From contig JBIOUG010000145.1 of assembly GCA_044866775.1 (NCBI GenBank), positions 1 through 64,000 of the forward strand: a stretch of DNA of 64,000 nucleotides. Direction: 5' to 3'. This DNA comes from DASUNQ01 sp044866775 (GTDB lineage: Bacteria > Acidobacteriota > Thermoanaerobaculia > Multivoradales > UBA5704). Made by a program: the position numbers and the translations under genes. This document shows, piece by piece, positions 34,787 to 43,409 of this stretch (the first letter of the stretch is position 1; each line of letters begins with the position of its first letter). The notes beneath the pieces were generated by a model that was not told where the DNA came from, did not search any database, and saw nothing but the letters and a program-made list of their open reading frames with translations.

Positions 34787-36196
34787 ATGTCCACGAAGGT
34801 CAAGGCCAAGCTCCCCGCCGGGGAGAGCCTCGTCGAGTCGGCGCCCGGGGCGCTCGACGACATGGCGCCGCGCCAGATCGTGGCCGAGCTCGACAAGTAC
34901 GTCGTCGGCCAGCACCAGGCCAAGCGCGCCGTCGCCATCGCCCTGCGCAACCGCTGGCGGCGCCAGCAACTGCCGCCCGAGATCGGCGACGAGATCGCGC
35001 CCAAGAACATCCTGATGATCGGCCCCACCGGGGTCGGCAAGACCGAGATCGCGCGGCGGCTCGCGAAGCTGGCGCGCGCCCCGTTCCTGAAGGTCGAGGC
35101 GAGCAAGTTCACCGAGGTCGGCTACGTCGGCCGCGACGTCGAGTCGATGGTGCGCGACCTGGTCGAGATCGCCGTCGGCATGGTGCGCGAGGAGAAGCGC
35201 GAGGCGGTGCGCGAGGCCGCCGCGGCGCGCGCCGAGGACCGCCTGCTGCAGCTCCTGGTGCCGCCGCGGCCGGTGTCGAGCTACCTGCGCTCGGAGACCG
35301 AGGAGGACGTCGACGAGCTGGGGGCGACGCGTGAGAAGTTCCGCGCCAAGCTGCGCTCGGGCGCCCTCGACGCGCGCTACGTCGAGATCGAGGTCGAGGA
35401 GGCGAGCTTCCCGAGCATGGAGATGTTCACCCCGCAGGGCGTCGAGGAGGTGGGGATCAACATCAAGGACATGCTCCCCGGCCTCTTCGGGCGCAAGAAG
35501 AAGCAGCAGGTGACCGTCGCCGAGGCGCGCGAGATCCTGCAGCAGCAGGAGTCGGAGAAGCTGATCGACCGCGCGCAGGTGGCGCGCGAGGCGCGGGCGC
35601 GGGTCGAGCAGGGCGGCATCATCTTCCTCGACGAGATCGACAAGATCGCCGGCCGCGAGGGGACGCGCGGCCCGGACGTCTCGCGCGAGGGCGTGCAGCG
35701 CGACCTGCTGCCGATCGTCGAGGGGACGACGGTGTCGTCGAAGTACGGCGTCGTCAAGACCGACCACATCCTCTTCGTCGCCGCCGGCGCCTTCCACGTC
35801 AGCAAGCCGTCGGACATGATCCCGGAGCTCCAGGGGCGGTTCCCGATCCGGGTCGAGCTCGACGCCCTGACCGAGCAGGACTTCGTGCGCATCCTGACCG
35901 AGCCCGAGACGGCGCTCACCAAGCAGTACGCGGCCCTCCTTTCGACCGAGGGGCTGGCGCTCGCCTTCACCGACGACGCGGTGGCCGAGATCGCCCGCCT
36001 CGCCGTCGAGGTCAACTCGACGACCGAGAACATCGGCGCCCGGCGCCTGGCGACGCTCATGGAGCGGGTGCTCGACGAGGTCTCCTTCGGCGCCCCCGAC
36101 ATGGCCGGCGTCTCGCTCGACGTCGACGGCGCCTACGTCCGCCGCGCGCTGGTGGACATCGTCAAGGACCAGGATCTTTCGCGGTACGTGCTCTAG
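34787..36196 (+). CDS. hslU: ATP-dependent protease ATPase subunit HslU
   Basis: AAA+ unfoldase of 469 residues that feeds HslV. PRQIVAELDKYVVGQHQAK is the N-terminal signature, and Walker A GPTGVGKTE is at 79-87. The I-domain follows with a conserved FTPQGVEEVGINIKDMLPGL region. Walker B IIFLDEIDKIAG and the sensor TENIGARRL motif are present, and the C-terminus SRYVL matches the conserved tail that inserts into HslV. ATG 34787 is preferred; a TTG overlapping the hslV stop at 34778 is possible. Confidence 0.97.
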   Translation: MSTKVKAKLPAGESLVESAPGALDDMAPRQIVAELDKYVVGQHQAKRAVAIALRNRWRRQQLPPEIGDEIAPKNILMIGPTGVGKTEIARRLAKLARAPFLKVEASKFTEVGYVGRDVESMVRDLVEIAVGMVREEKREAVREAAAARAEDRLLQLLVPPRPVSSYLRSETEEDVDELGATREKFRAKLRSGALDARYVEIEVEEASFPSMEMFTPQGVEEVGINIKDMLPGLFGRKKKQQVTVAEAREILQQQESEKLIDRAQVAREARARVEQGGIIFLDEIDKIAGREGTRGPDVSREGVQRDLLPIVEGTTVSSKYGVVKTDHILFVAAGAFHVSKPSDMIPELQGRFPIRVELDALTEQDFVRILTEPETALTKQYAALLSTEGLALAFTDDAVAEIARLAVEVNSTTENIGARRLATLMERVLDEVSFGAPDMAGVSLDVDGAYVRRALVDIVKDQDLSRYVL

Positions 36197-36199
36197 CCA

Positions 36200-37258
36200 G
36201 TGCGAGCCCGACGACTAGCCGCGCTGGCGCTGGCCCTGGCGCTCGGCGCCTGCGGCAAGGAGGGGCCGCCGGCGCCGCCGCTGCGCCTCGTGCCCGCGCC
36301 GACGAAGGACCTGACGGTGCAGCAGCGCGGAGCGCAGATCCTCCTCGACCTCGCCTACCCGACCGTGACGCCGAGCGGCGTCGTCTTGGGCGGCATCACC
36401 GGGCTCGAGGTCCTGGATCTGACCCGGCCGGCGCCGGGCACGGGCGAGCCGCAGCCGATCGACGCGCGGCAGTACGCCGCGGCGGCGAAGGTCGTCGCGA
36501 CGCTGGCGGCGCCGGACCTCGCGACCGCCACGGTCGGCGACCGGCTCCTGGTGCGCCTGCCGGCGCCCGAGGTGCCGGCCGACGGCCCGGTCGCGCACTA
36601 CTACGCGGTGCGGACGCTCGGGCCGCGCGGCGACCGCTCGGAGATCTCGAACCAGGCCATCCTGGTCACCCAGGCGCCGCCGCTGCCGCCGCAGGAGATG
36701 AACGCCGTGCCGCGGCCGGACGGGATCGAGGTCACCTGGCTGCCGCCGGTCCAGGGCGGCGAGGCGGTCAAGGGGTTCAACGTCTACCGGCGGGAGGCGA
36801 CGGTGCGCGAGGTCGGCAAGCCCCTGGCCACGCTGCCGCCGACGCAGACCAGCTACCTCGACACGACCGCCCGCTTCGGCACGAGCTACATCTACGCGGT
36901 GACGTCGGTGGCGCGGACGGCGCCGGTCGTCGAGAGCGCCGTCCAGGCCGAGCGCGAGGTGCGCTACCTCGACCGCTTCCCGCCGCCGGCGCCGGGCGAC
37001 CTGGTGGCCCTCGCCGAGAGCGGGCAGGTGCGGCTAGTCTGGCGCTCGAGCGAGGCGACGGACCTCGCGGGCTACCTCGTGTACCGGCGCGAGGGCGACG
37101 GCGCGCCGCAACGGCTGACGCCGGAGCCGATCAACGCGCTCGAGCTCACCGATACCGAGGTGGCGGCGGGGCGGACGTATCGGTACCGGGTGACAGCGGT
37201 CGATCAGGAGGGGAACGAGAGCGACCCCGGGCCGGAGGTGGCGGCGGTGGTGCCCTAG
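36200..37258 (+). CDS. Lipoprotein with fibronectin type III domains
   Basis: Protein of 352 residues with a lipobox (LALGAC, Cys near 18) after a short signal. Two FnIII repeats are recognisable: about residues 165-265 (IEVTWLPPVQGGEAVKGFNV then TSYIYAVTSVA) and about 270-350 (VRLVWRSSEATDLAGYLVYR then YRYRVTAVDQEGNESDPGP). It follows hslU by 3 bp from a GTG start, so it may be the last gene of that transcription unit. It is probably outer-membrane anchored; the partner is unknown. Confidence 0.8.
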   Translation: MRARRLAALALALALGACGKEGPPAPPLRLVPAPTKDLTVQQRGAQILLDLAYPTVTPSGVVLGGITGLEVLDLTRPAPGTGEPQPIDARQYAAAAKVVATLAAPDLATATVGDRLLVRLPAPEVPADGPVAHYYAVRTLGPRGDRSEISNQAILVTQAPPLPPQEMNAVPRPDGIEVTWLPPVQGGEAVKGFNVYRREATVREVGKPLATLPPTQTSYLDTTARFGTSYIYAVTSVARTAPVVESAVQAEREVRYLDRFPPPAPGDLVALAESGQVRLVWRSSEATDLAGYLVYRREGDGAPQRLTPEPINALELTDTEVAAGRTYRYRVTAVDQEGNESDPGPEVAAVVP

Positions 37259-37264
37259 CAGGTT

Positions 37265-37322
37265 CCGCCCCCGCTGGCGGGGGGCGGCCAGGTGGGGGGT
37301 AGATCGGATCAATGCAGTAAGG
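37265..37322 (+). repeat. Second copy of hairpin + GATCAATGCAGTAAGG repeat
   Basis: A CCGCCCCCGC/GCGGGGGGCGG hairpin (37265-37287, one bulge) is followed by CCAGGTGGGGGG and the tail at 37302-37322, which differs from the 34104 copy at one position. Its final AAGG sits 8 bases before the dapF GTG and may act as its ribosome-binding site. Confidence 0.7.
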
Positions 37323-37330
37323 CGGGAGCC

Positions 37331-38197
37331 GTGAACGGTACCCAATTCTTTGTAGTCTCCGGCAGTGGCAACGACTTCCTCGCGTTGGCCGAGCCGGAGG
37401 AGACGCCCGGCGCCGAGCAGATCCGTGCCTGGTGCCGGCGGGGAGTGTCGCTCGGGGCCGACGGGCTCTTCGTGCTGCGGCGGCGGGACGGCGGCGTCGT
37501 CATGGACTACTTCAATGCCGACGGGCTGCCGGCGGACCTCTGCTTGAACGGCACGCGGTGCGCGGCGCGGCTGGCGTTCCACCTCGGCTGGGCCGACGGG
37601 CGGGTGACGATCGAGACGCCGGCCGGGGCGTTCGCAGCGCGGGCGGTCGCGGAAGGGCTGGTGGCCATCGAGCTGCCGCCACCGGGCGAGCCGCGAGAGC
37701 TGACGGTCGAGGCCGGTGGGGAGCGCCACCGCGGCTGGGCGGTGATGGTCGGCGTCCCTCACTTCGTGCTCGTCTGGCCGCAGGGGTTGGGCGAGGCGCC
37801 GGTCGAGGCTCTGGGGAGTCCCCTGCGGCGGCACGCGCAGTTCGCGCCGGCGGGCACGAACGTCAACTTCGTCCGCTTCCCGGCGGCCGGCGCGGGCCAG
37901 GCGAGCCGGATGGAGATCCGCACCTACGAGCGTGGGGTGGAGGCGGAGACGCTCTCCTGCGGCACCGGAGTGCTGGCCGGGGCGGCAACCGGGCTCGCCC
38001 TCGGTCTCGCGTCGCTGCCGCTCGCCGTCTTGACCGCCGGCGGCTTCGAGCTCGAGGTGGATGCCGCGCCGCGCGAGCGGCCGTTCGCGGCCGCGGCGCG
38101 CTGGACGCTGAGCGGCGACGCCCGCGTCCTGGCACGTGGCGAGCTGACGCCCGAGGCGGAGCGGAGCCCGGCGCCACCCGTTTGGTCGGCGGCCTGA
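37331..38197 (+). CDS. dapF: Diaminopimelate epimerase DapF
   Basis: PLP-independent epimerase of 288 residues converting LL-DAP to meso-DAP for lysine and peptidoglycan. Both catalytic cysteines are present: Cys71 in DLCLNGTRC and Cys210 in LSCGTG. The first motif is usually CGNG; here it reads CLNG, an unusual substitution next to the nucleophile. SGNDFL at the N-terminus and NADG are typical. GTG 37331 is the start that begins at the conserved N-terminus. It pairs functionally with the DAP-type MurE. Confidence 0.88.
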   Translation: MNGTQFFVVSGSGNDFLALAEPEETPGAEQIRAWCRRGVSLGADGLFVLRRRDGGVVMDYFNADGLPADLCLNGTRCAARLAFHLGWADGRVTIETPAGAFAARAVAEGLVAIELPPPGEPRELTVEAGGERHRGWAVMVGVPHFVLVWPQGLGEAPVEALGSPLRRHAQFAPAGTNVNFVRFPAAGAGQASRMEIRTYERGVEAETLSCGTGVLAGAATGLALGLASLPLAVLTAGGFELEVDAAPRERPFAAAARWTLSGDARVLARGELTPEAERSPAPPVWSAA

Positions 38198-38305
38198 GGC
38201 GCAAACGAGGCACAGCACCGAGCGGTTGCGGGTGGCGGTTTTGCAAAGAAACGATGGGCTAAGATAGGCGTCGCGCCGGCCGGCCTGCCGTGCGGCCGCG
38301 AGGAC

Positions 38306-39061
38306 GTGGGGAAGGCAGGAAGGTCGAAAACCTTGAGCGGCGCACAGCCCAGCCTCCTGCGGGTCGCAGCCGTCGTGCCCGCCTACAACGAGCAGGAGAC
38401 CCTGGCCGCCGTTCTCGCCGTCCTCAAATCGACGCCGCTCATCCAGGACGTGCTGGTCGTCTCCGACGGCTCGACCGACGCCACGGTCGGGATCGCGAGC
38501 GCCGAGCGGGTGAAGGTGATCCACCTGCGCGAGAATTGCGGCAAGGGGACGGCCATGGCGGTCGGGGTCGCGCACACCGACGCGCCCGTCCTGGTGTTCG
38601 TCGACGGCGACATCCTGAACCTCTCCGAGGCACTGCTGACCGAGCTGATCCTGCCGGTTGTCTCCGGGCGCACCGACATGAACGTCGGGGTGCGGCACCG
38701 CGGGCGCCTGCTCAACGCCCTCCAGCGCCGCTTCGGGCCGCTGCTGTCGGGGATCCGCTGCCTGCGACGCGGCATCTTCGAGGCGGTGCCGGAGGACCAC
38801 CTCGAGGGCTTCGCGATCGAGACGGCGCTCAACTGGGCGGCGCGGCAGCTCGGCAGGCGGCTGACGACGACGGTGCTCTACGGGCTGAAGCACCTGGTCA
38901 AGGAGAAGAAGCGCGGTCTGGCGGCGGGCGTGCGCGCGCGCTTCGAGATGTTCTGGTCGGTCTTCGTGGCCTGGCTGACGCTGCACTGGAAGCAGCCGGG
39001 GCTGCGGGCGGCCGGTGTGCCCCGCTTAGCCCGGCCGGAGCTCGACTACATCAACTTCTAG
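38306..39061 (+). CDS. GT2-family glycosyltransferase
   Basis: Protein of 251 residues with a GT-A fold: AAVVPAYNEQETLAAVLAVL, VVSDGSTDATV and the DxD-type motif LVFVDGDILNLSEALL. The C-terminus carries a basic amphipathic region (HLVKEKKRGLAAG) and one hydrophobic segment (FWSVFVAWLTLHW), suggesting membrane association. It resembles dolichyl- or polyprenyl-phosphate sugar synthases. GTG 38306 is the longest start; TTG 38333, nine bases after AGGAAGG, is equally plausible. Confidence 0.8.
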   Translation: MGKAGRSKTLSGAQPSLLRVAAVVPAYNEQETLAAVLAVLKSTPLIQDVLVVSDGSTDATVGIASAERVKVIHLRENCGKGTAMAVGVAHTDAPVLVFVDGDILNLSEALLTELILPVVSGRTDMNVGVRHRGRLLNALQRRFGPLLSGIRCLRRGIFEAVPEDHLEGFAIETALNWAARQLGRRLTTTVLYGLKHLVKEKKRGLAAGVRARFEMFWSVFVAWLTLHWKQPGLRAAGVPRLARPELDYINF

Positions 39062-39089
39062 CTCCCGCACCGCCTCGTGACGGCCTGGT

Positions 39090-39263
39090 TCATCGCTCCG
39101 CGGCCTCGAGACCGAGAAACAGCTCGAGCCCCTCCCGGCGACGGCGGGCGAGCTCGTGCTCCACCGCCTCCGAGATGAATCGGCTGCGGTTGCGCTCAAA
39201 ACGGTCGATGCTCTCGACCAGCTCAGCGCGTAGGGTCACGGTCACTCGCTCGCTCGTTGCCAT
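39090..39263 (-). CDS. Orphan ribbon-helix-helix antitoxin/regulator
   Basis: Protein of 57 residues of the CopG/MetJ RHH fold: SERVTVTLRAELVESIDRF is the DNA-binding beta strand and first helix, and NRSRFISEAVEHEL is the second helix. GGAGG lies 4-5 bases before ATG 39263. Such genes usually sit beside a PIN or ParE toxin; the downstream neighbour is a convergent glycosyltransferase and no toxin is found. Direct repeats in its promoter suggest autoregulation. Confidence 0.8.
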   Translation of the reverse strand: MATSERVTVTLRAELVESIDRFERNRSRFISEAVEHELARRRREGLELFLGLEAAER

Positions 39264-39272
39264 GGGGCCTCC

Positions 39273-39291
39273 AGTATGACCTATAGTATGA
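39273..39291 (-). promoter_or_regulatory. Direct repeats in RHH gene promoter
   Basis: TCATACT occurs twice (39285-39291 and 39273-39279 on the minus strand) with start-to-start spacing of 12 bp, enclosing TATAGG. RHH repressors bind such short tandem half-sites, so this is a likely autoregulatory operator. Confidence 0.55.
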
Positions 39292-39376
39292 TCTTCCCAT
39301 CGGGGAACGAGCTGCGACCGGATGGCTGCGGGCCGTCGGGCAAGGGATGGCGGGGGCCGGGCGGGAGACAAAAATA

Positions 39377-39435
39377 CCGGCCGCTGGCGGTAGTGGCGGA
39401 ACGTAGGAGGGGGGTCCACCGCCGCCAGCGGCCGG
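39377..39435. repeat. 20-bp inverted repeat with 19-base loop
   Basis: Arms at 39377-39396 and 39416-39435 match at 18 of 20 positions, with a perfect core CCGGCCGCTGGCGG. The element is flanked by AAAAATA on the left and AATCTTT on the right. It lies between the RHH gene and the M14 peptidase. It may be a bidirectional terminator or a small palindromic repeat unit. Nothing else is seen in 39292-39560. Confidence 0.6.
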
Positions 39436-39576
39436 AATCTTTCAAACGGTCGCTGAGCAGCGTCAGGATGGCTTCTGACGGGCGCTGGGACAATCGGGGC
39501 AAACCCTCAGGCGGACGGGGCGAAATCCCTCACGCGGGCGGGCCTGTGTGACGCAGGTGCGCTAGAGTGCCGCGCT

Positions 39577-41391
39577 ATGCCGAGGCGCGTAACTCCTTGC
39601 CTGGTCTTCTCTTACCTGCTCCTGCTTTCGTTTGGCCACGCTGCGAAGGGTGAGGAGGAGATTCCCGCCGACTGGCTGACGGAGGCCGAGAGCTCGGGGT
39701 TCGCGTCGACGCCGACCTACGAGGAGACGATGGCGTTCCTGCGGCGGGTGGAGCAGCGGATGGCGGGGCGGATGAAGGTGGGGACGTTCGGGACGTCGGC
39801 GGAGGGGCGGGCGCTGCCGCTCGTCGTGGTGTCGAAGGAGGGAGCGTTCACGCCGGAGGCGGCGCGGGGGGTGGGGAAGCCGGTGGTGATGATCCAGAGC
39901 GGGATCCACGCGGGGGAGATCGACGGCAAGGACGCGACGCTGATCATCCTGCGCGACCTGGCGCTGGGGCGCCGGCAGGAGCTGCTCGAGGCGGCGACGC
40001 TCCTCTTCGTGCCGATCTACAACGTCGACGGGCACGAGCGGATCTCGCCGCACAACCGGCCGAACCAGGACGGGCCGCGCGCGGGGATGGGGTTCCGGAC
40101 GACGGCGATGGGGCTCGATTTGAATCGCGACCACATGAAGCTCGCGAGCCCGGAGGCGCGGGCGCTGGTCGGGCTGATGAACGCGTGGCGGCCGCACCTG
40201 CACGTCGACAACCACGTCACTGACGGCTCCGACCATGCCTGGGTGATGACGACGTCGTGGGCCGAGGCGCCGCAGGCGCCGGCGGCGGTGGACGCCTGGA
40301 TGCGCGCGCACCTGCCGGCGGTCGAGGCCGCGACCGAGCGCGCCGGCCACCCCTCGGGCCCGTACGTCGACCTGCGCGACGAGCTCGACCCGACCAAGGG
40401 ATTCAGCACGACCCCGGGGTCGCCGCGCTTCTCGACCGGCTACTTCGCGCTGCGCAACCGGCCGTCGATCCTGGTCGAGACCCACTCCTACAAGCCGTAC
40501 GCGGCGCGGGTGCTCGCGACGCGCGACTTCCTGCTCGCGCTCCTCGCCGAGATCGGGCGCGACCCGGCGACGCTGCGCCGCGCGGTCGAGGAGGCGGAGG
40601 CGCGCACCGTGGCGCTCGGGCGGCCGGACGCGCCGCCCTCGGAGGTGACGATCAGCCTGCGCGAGAGCGAGGCCTCCGACCCGATCCGCTTCCCGATCTA
40701 CGACTGGACGGTCACTCCGTCGCTCGTCACCGGCCAACCGCTCCTCCGCTACCGCAGCGGCCAGGTGCGCGAGATCGAGGTGCCCTGGTACCACCGCGTC
40801 GAGATCGAGAAGGCGCTGCCGCGCCCGCGCGGCTACCTGGTCCTCCCGGGCTGGCCGCCGATCGAAGAGCGCCTCCGCGGCCACGGTCTGCGCGTCGAGC
40901 GCTTGACGGCGCCGGCCGAGCTGGAGGTCGAGGCGGCGCGCCTGGCCGCCCCCGACTACGCCGACTCGAGCTACCAGGGGCTGACGCGCGTCGAGGCGCA
41001 GATCGAGCGCGGCCGCGAGCGCCGGCGCTTCCCGGCGGGGACGCTCTGGGTGCCCGCCGACCAGCCGGACTTCGAGGTCGCCGTCCAGCTCCTCGAGCCC
41101 GACGCCCCCGACTCGCTCCTCGCCTGGGGCTTGCTGTCGAACGTCTTCGAGGGCAAGGAGTACATCGAGCCGCGCGTCCTCGACGCCTGGGCCGAGGAGC
41201 AGTTGACGAACCCCGAGGTCGCCGCCGCCTGGCAGGCCGCCCTGCGCGACGAGGCCTTTGCCAAGGACACCCGCGCCCGCTCCACGTGGTGGTACCGCCG
41301 CCACCCCTCCTGGGATTCCACCCAGGGCCTCCTCCCCGTCTTCCGCGTCCTCCGGGCGCCGCAGCTCACGACCGCGCCCTGGCGCGATTGA
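39577..41391 (+). CDS. Secreted M14 zinc carboxypeptidase
   Basis: Protein of 604 residues with a signal peptide (about 1-24, VFSYLLLLSFGHA). The M14 catalytic domain has the zinc motif HAGE (His111, Glu114), the third ligand His213 in DNHVTDG, and the general base Glu302 in ILVETHSYKP. The approximately 250 residues beyond resemble the C-terminal domain of large M14-family peptidases of Acidobacteria and Bacteroidota. TAGAGT sits 8 bases before the ATG with no ribosome site, like trmFO. It probably degrades extracellular peptides. Confidence 0.88.
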   Translation: MPRRVTPCLVFSYLLLLSFGHAAKGEEEIPADWLTEAESSGFASTPTYEETMAFLRRVEQRMAGRMKVGTFGTSAEGRALPLVVVSKEGAFTPEAARGVGKPVVMIQSGIHAGEIDGKDATLIILRDLALGRRQELLEAATLLFVPIYNVDGHERISPHNRPNQDGPRAGMGFRTTAMGLDLNRDHMKLASPEARALVGLMNAWRPHLHVDNHVTDGSDHAWVMTTSWAEAPQAPAAVDAWMRAHLPAVEAATERAGHPSGPYVDLRDELDPTKGFSTTPGSPRFSTGYFALRNRPSILVETHSYKPYAARVLATRDFLLALLAEIGRDPATLRRAVEEAEARTVALGRPDAPPSEVTISLRESEASDPIRFPIYDWTVTPSLVTGQPLLRYRSGQVREIEVPWYHRVEIEKALPRPRGYLVLPGWPPIEERLRGHGLRVERLTAPAELEVEAARLAAPDYADSSYQGLTRVEAQIERGRERRRFPAGTLWVPADQPDFEVAVQLLEPDAPDSLLAWGLLSNVFEGKEYIEPRVLDAWAEEQLTNPEVAAAWQAALRDEAFAKDTRARSTWWYRRHPSWDSTQGLLPVFRVLRAPQLTTAPWRD

Positions 41392-41520
41392 TGGCTAGCA
41401 AGACGGTCGCAGAGATGACTGTTCCTCCCGCGGTTCCTAAAAGACGAGTGCGACCGCGCCACCGCCGGGGGACAGCTCGCGTGCCCCGGGAGCGCCAGCC
41501 GCGACCGTGGCGCGAATTAA

Positions 41521-42549
41521 CTATTGCGAAGCGCTGCGCTCAGGCGCGTCGAGCCGGGATGGAACGGCGAGGCGGTCCAGCAGCGCCTCGAGCCCATCCT
41601 CATAGGACGACGTGAAGTCGGCCCAGACCTTGCCGCGAAGAGAGAGAGGGATCTCGCTGGGTTCGCACAGGGCCGCCGCCAGGATCGTGAGCCGGCCTTC
41701 GACCTCCATGGTCAGCGCCATCTCCAGCTCCTTGCGCACCCAGGGGGAAGCGATCGAATCGGGAGAGAGGATGATGCCGAACCAGGCGCTGTTCGAGATC
41801 GCCTCCTCGATCTTGCGCGGCAACGAGTCGCCGACGGCCGTCTCCCGCCAGTCCGACCAGACCGCGATGCCGCGGTCCTGCAGGCGGTCTTTCAGGTCGC
41901 CGGCCAGGCGCTCGGCGAACTCCCGATCGCGCCGCGAGTAGCTGAGGAACAAGGTGTGCTCGGCGCGGGCGGTCTGCGGGGCAGGAGCGCGTCGCGAGCG
42001 CCGCGCCTCTCTCGATCCCACCCAGAGCAGACCCAGGCCGGACTGGGCGCCGCCGATCAGCAACAGGTAGCCGAGGGACCAGAGGACACCGTTGCGAGTG
42101 CGTCGAGAGCCCTCCCAGCAGAGGGCGATCCGAGCGGGATCGTGGGTGAGAAACCGTAAACACTCAGTATCCGTTCGCTCGGCGCACGGGCAGCCTGCGA
42201 TCCTCGGCGGAGCGATGATCTCCGAAGCCTGGAGGCCGCTGTGGATGGGGTAGGGAACGACGAACTTCGACTGTGACCAGCCGAGCAAGGCCAAACCAAT
42301 CGGCGCCGCGAGCGCCCAGGCGCCGAGGATCTTGCGGCGCCGGGGCGTGAACGACTCGCGCTCGCCGACGATGAAGGCGAGACAGCCGGCGAGCAGTGCG
42401 GTCGCGGCTCGCAGCTCCGGGCGCAGGCTGAGAGGAATGCGATACGTCAGGGGCTCCAGGAAAGGCACGAGGAAAGGCGCCAGTCCGAGGGCGAATCCGA
42501 GCGCAACGCGTCCGAGCCGGCGCCAGACGCGAGAGCGGTCAGCGCTCAC
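41521..42549 (-). CDS. Four-helix membrane protein with cytoplasmic TIR domain
   Basis: Protein of 342 residues. Hydrophobic segments lie at about 12-33, 47-62, 74-91 and 154-177. Basic residues at 63-73 and 178-187 fit an inside location, so the loop 92-153 with four cysteines (120, 122, 130, 144) would face the periplasm and the C-terminus the cytoplasm. The TIR domain spans about 198-335: FLSYSRRDREFAERL, GIAVWSDWRETAVGDS, ISNSAWFGIILSPDS and WVRKE, whose Glu274 matches the catalytic glutamate of NAD-cleaving TIRs. It overlaps the upstream gene by 11 bp, so both are translated together. Confidence 0.85.
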   Translation of the reverse strand: MSADRSRVWRRLGRVALGFALGLAPFLVPFLEPLTYRIPLSLRPELRAATALLAGCLAFIVGERESFTPRRRKILGAWALAAPIGLALLGWSQSKFVVPYPIHSGLQASEIIAPPRIAGCPCAERTDTECLRFLTHDPARIALCWEGSRRTRNGVLWSLGYLLLIGGAQSGLGLLWVGSREARRSRRAPAPQTARAEHTLFLSYSRRDREFAERLAGDLKDRLQDRGIAVWSDWRETAVGDSLPRKIEEAISNSAWFGIILSPDSIASPWVRKELEMALTMEVEGRLTILAAALCEPSEIPLSLRGKVWADFTSSYEDGLEALLDRLAVPSRLDAPERSASQ

Positions 42550-43369
42550 GGCAGACCTGCGGCCAGCCGTCTCGCAGCTCGCAGTCTTGCTCGCTTTGCC
42601 GGCAGTCGAGGACCGGCTGTCGTTTGGTCGAGAGATCGAGCGGGCAGTCCTCGGCGCGGATGTCGAAACCCTTTCCCTCGACGGTGCAGAAGTACCTGCC
42701 GAGAAAGAGGTACTCGATCCTGCCGACGGTCCTCTTTGCCTCGCCGTACTCGCCGTCCTTCACCCGCAGGGAGACCTTCGCGCCCGGCGGGTCGCTCACC
42801 ACGCAGAGGTCGACCGTCAGGTCCTTGCGCGTCGCTCGCTCGTAGATTCCCTGGAGGAACGCGAGGAGCGCGTCGAGCACGGGATCGGCGACGCCGCGAT
42901 CCACCCGCTCGCCGGCCGCAGCCAGCACTCCCAGCACCGGCCGCAGCGACGCGAGGACGGCCTGCGGTCGCGGCGACGGGGCGCGCGCTGCCTTGGCGGC
43001 GGGCCCGAGGCCGCCCCGCGTCTCCTGGAAGATCTCGGCGACGTGGTCGCGCAGCGGCGCCAGCTCGCTCTTCTTGAGCTCCTTCCTCAGCCGGGACTCC
43101 GTGGAGTCGAGGAGCGCCGCGAGCCCATCCTGCGGATAGGCGGCGCCGCCTCCTGCGGCCAGGAGCTCTCGCCGCCGCGCCTGGAAGTCGTGCAAGACCT
43201 TGGGCAAGACCACGGCCAGCCGCGTTGCGAGCTCGAGCGCCAAACGCGCCCGCTTCTCCTCCTCTCGGGACCCGTACTTGATCCTCACCTGACCGGCGCC
43301 GCCTTGTTGGCTGGAGAAAAATCCCAGGATGACAAGGCAGACGGTGGCCGTCGCCGTCGCCCTACGCAT
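42539..43369 (-). CDS. Secreted Cys-rich PEGA-like protein coupled to TIR gene
   Basis: Protein of 276 residues with an N-terminal signal (TVCLVILGFFSS). Residues about 35-180 are helical and charged. The C-terminal 90 residues contain a PEGA-like strand pattern (CVVSDPPGAKVSLRV, GRYFCTVEGKGFDI) and six cysteines (189, 228, 242, 256, 263, 273) likely to form disulfides outside the cytoplasm. GGAGGAG precedes ATG 43369, and a perfect TATAAT lies upstream. No family was recognised for the whole protein. The operon suggests it is the ligand-sensing partner of the TIR membrane protein. Confidence 0.7.
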   Translation of the reverse strand: MRRATATATVCLVILGFFSSQQGGAGQVRIKYGSREEEKRARLALELATRLAVVLPKVLHDFQARRRELLAAGGGAAYPQDGLAALLDSTESRLRKELKKSELAPLRDHVAEIFQETRGGLGPAAKAARAPSPRPQAVLASLRPVLGVLAAAGERVDRGVADPVLDALLAFLQGIYERATRKDLTVDLCVVSDPPGAKVSLRVKDGEYGEAKRTVGRIEYLFLGRYFCTVEGKGFDIRAEDCPLDLSTKRQPVLDCRQSEQDCELRDGWPQVCRER

Positions 43370-43401
43370 CAGAACTCCTCCTGCGACTCGTTTGGTAAGT
43401 A

Positions 43402-43407
43402 ATTATA
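43402..43407 (-). promoter_or_regulatory. -10 box of the TIR operon
   Basis: TATAAT on the minus strand is an exact consensus in a GC-rich background, about 33 bp before the ATG of the secreted partner gene. No convincing -35 is present. It lies just past the stop of the upstream SLC13 gene, so the TIR pair can be expressed on its own. Confidence 0.6.
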
Positions 43408-43409
43408 TG

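Noticed and set aside
18970..39620. Similar DNA (GTCTTNCCNTACCTGATC-like) at the signal peptides of the lipoprotein PPIase, the 5'-nucleotidase and the M14 peptidase
   Set aside because: The similarity follows from coding the same hydrophobic run with preferred codons. A fourth match near 33530 is simply the ribosome site of the PH-like gene on the other strand.
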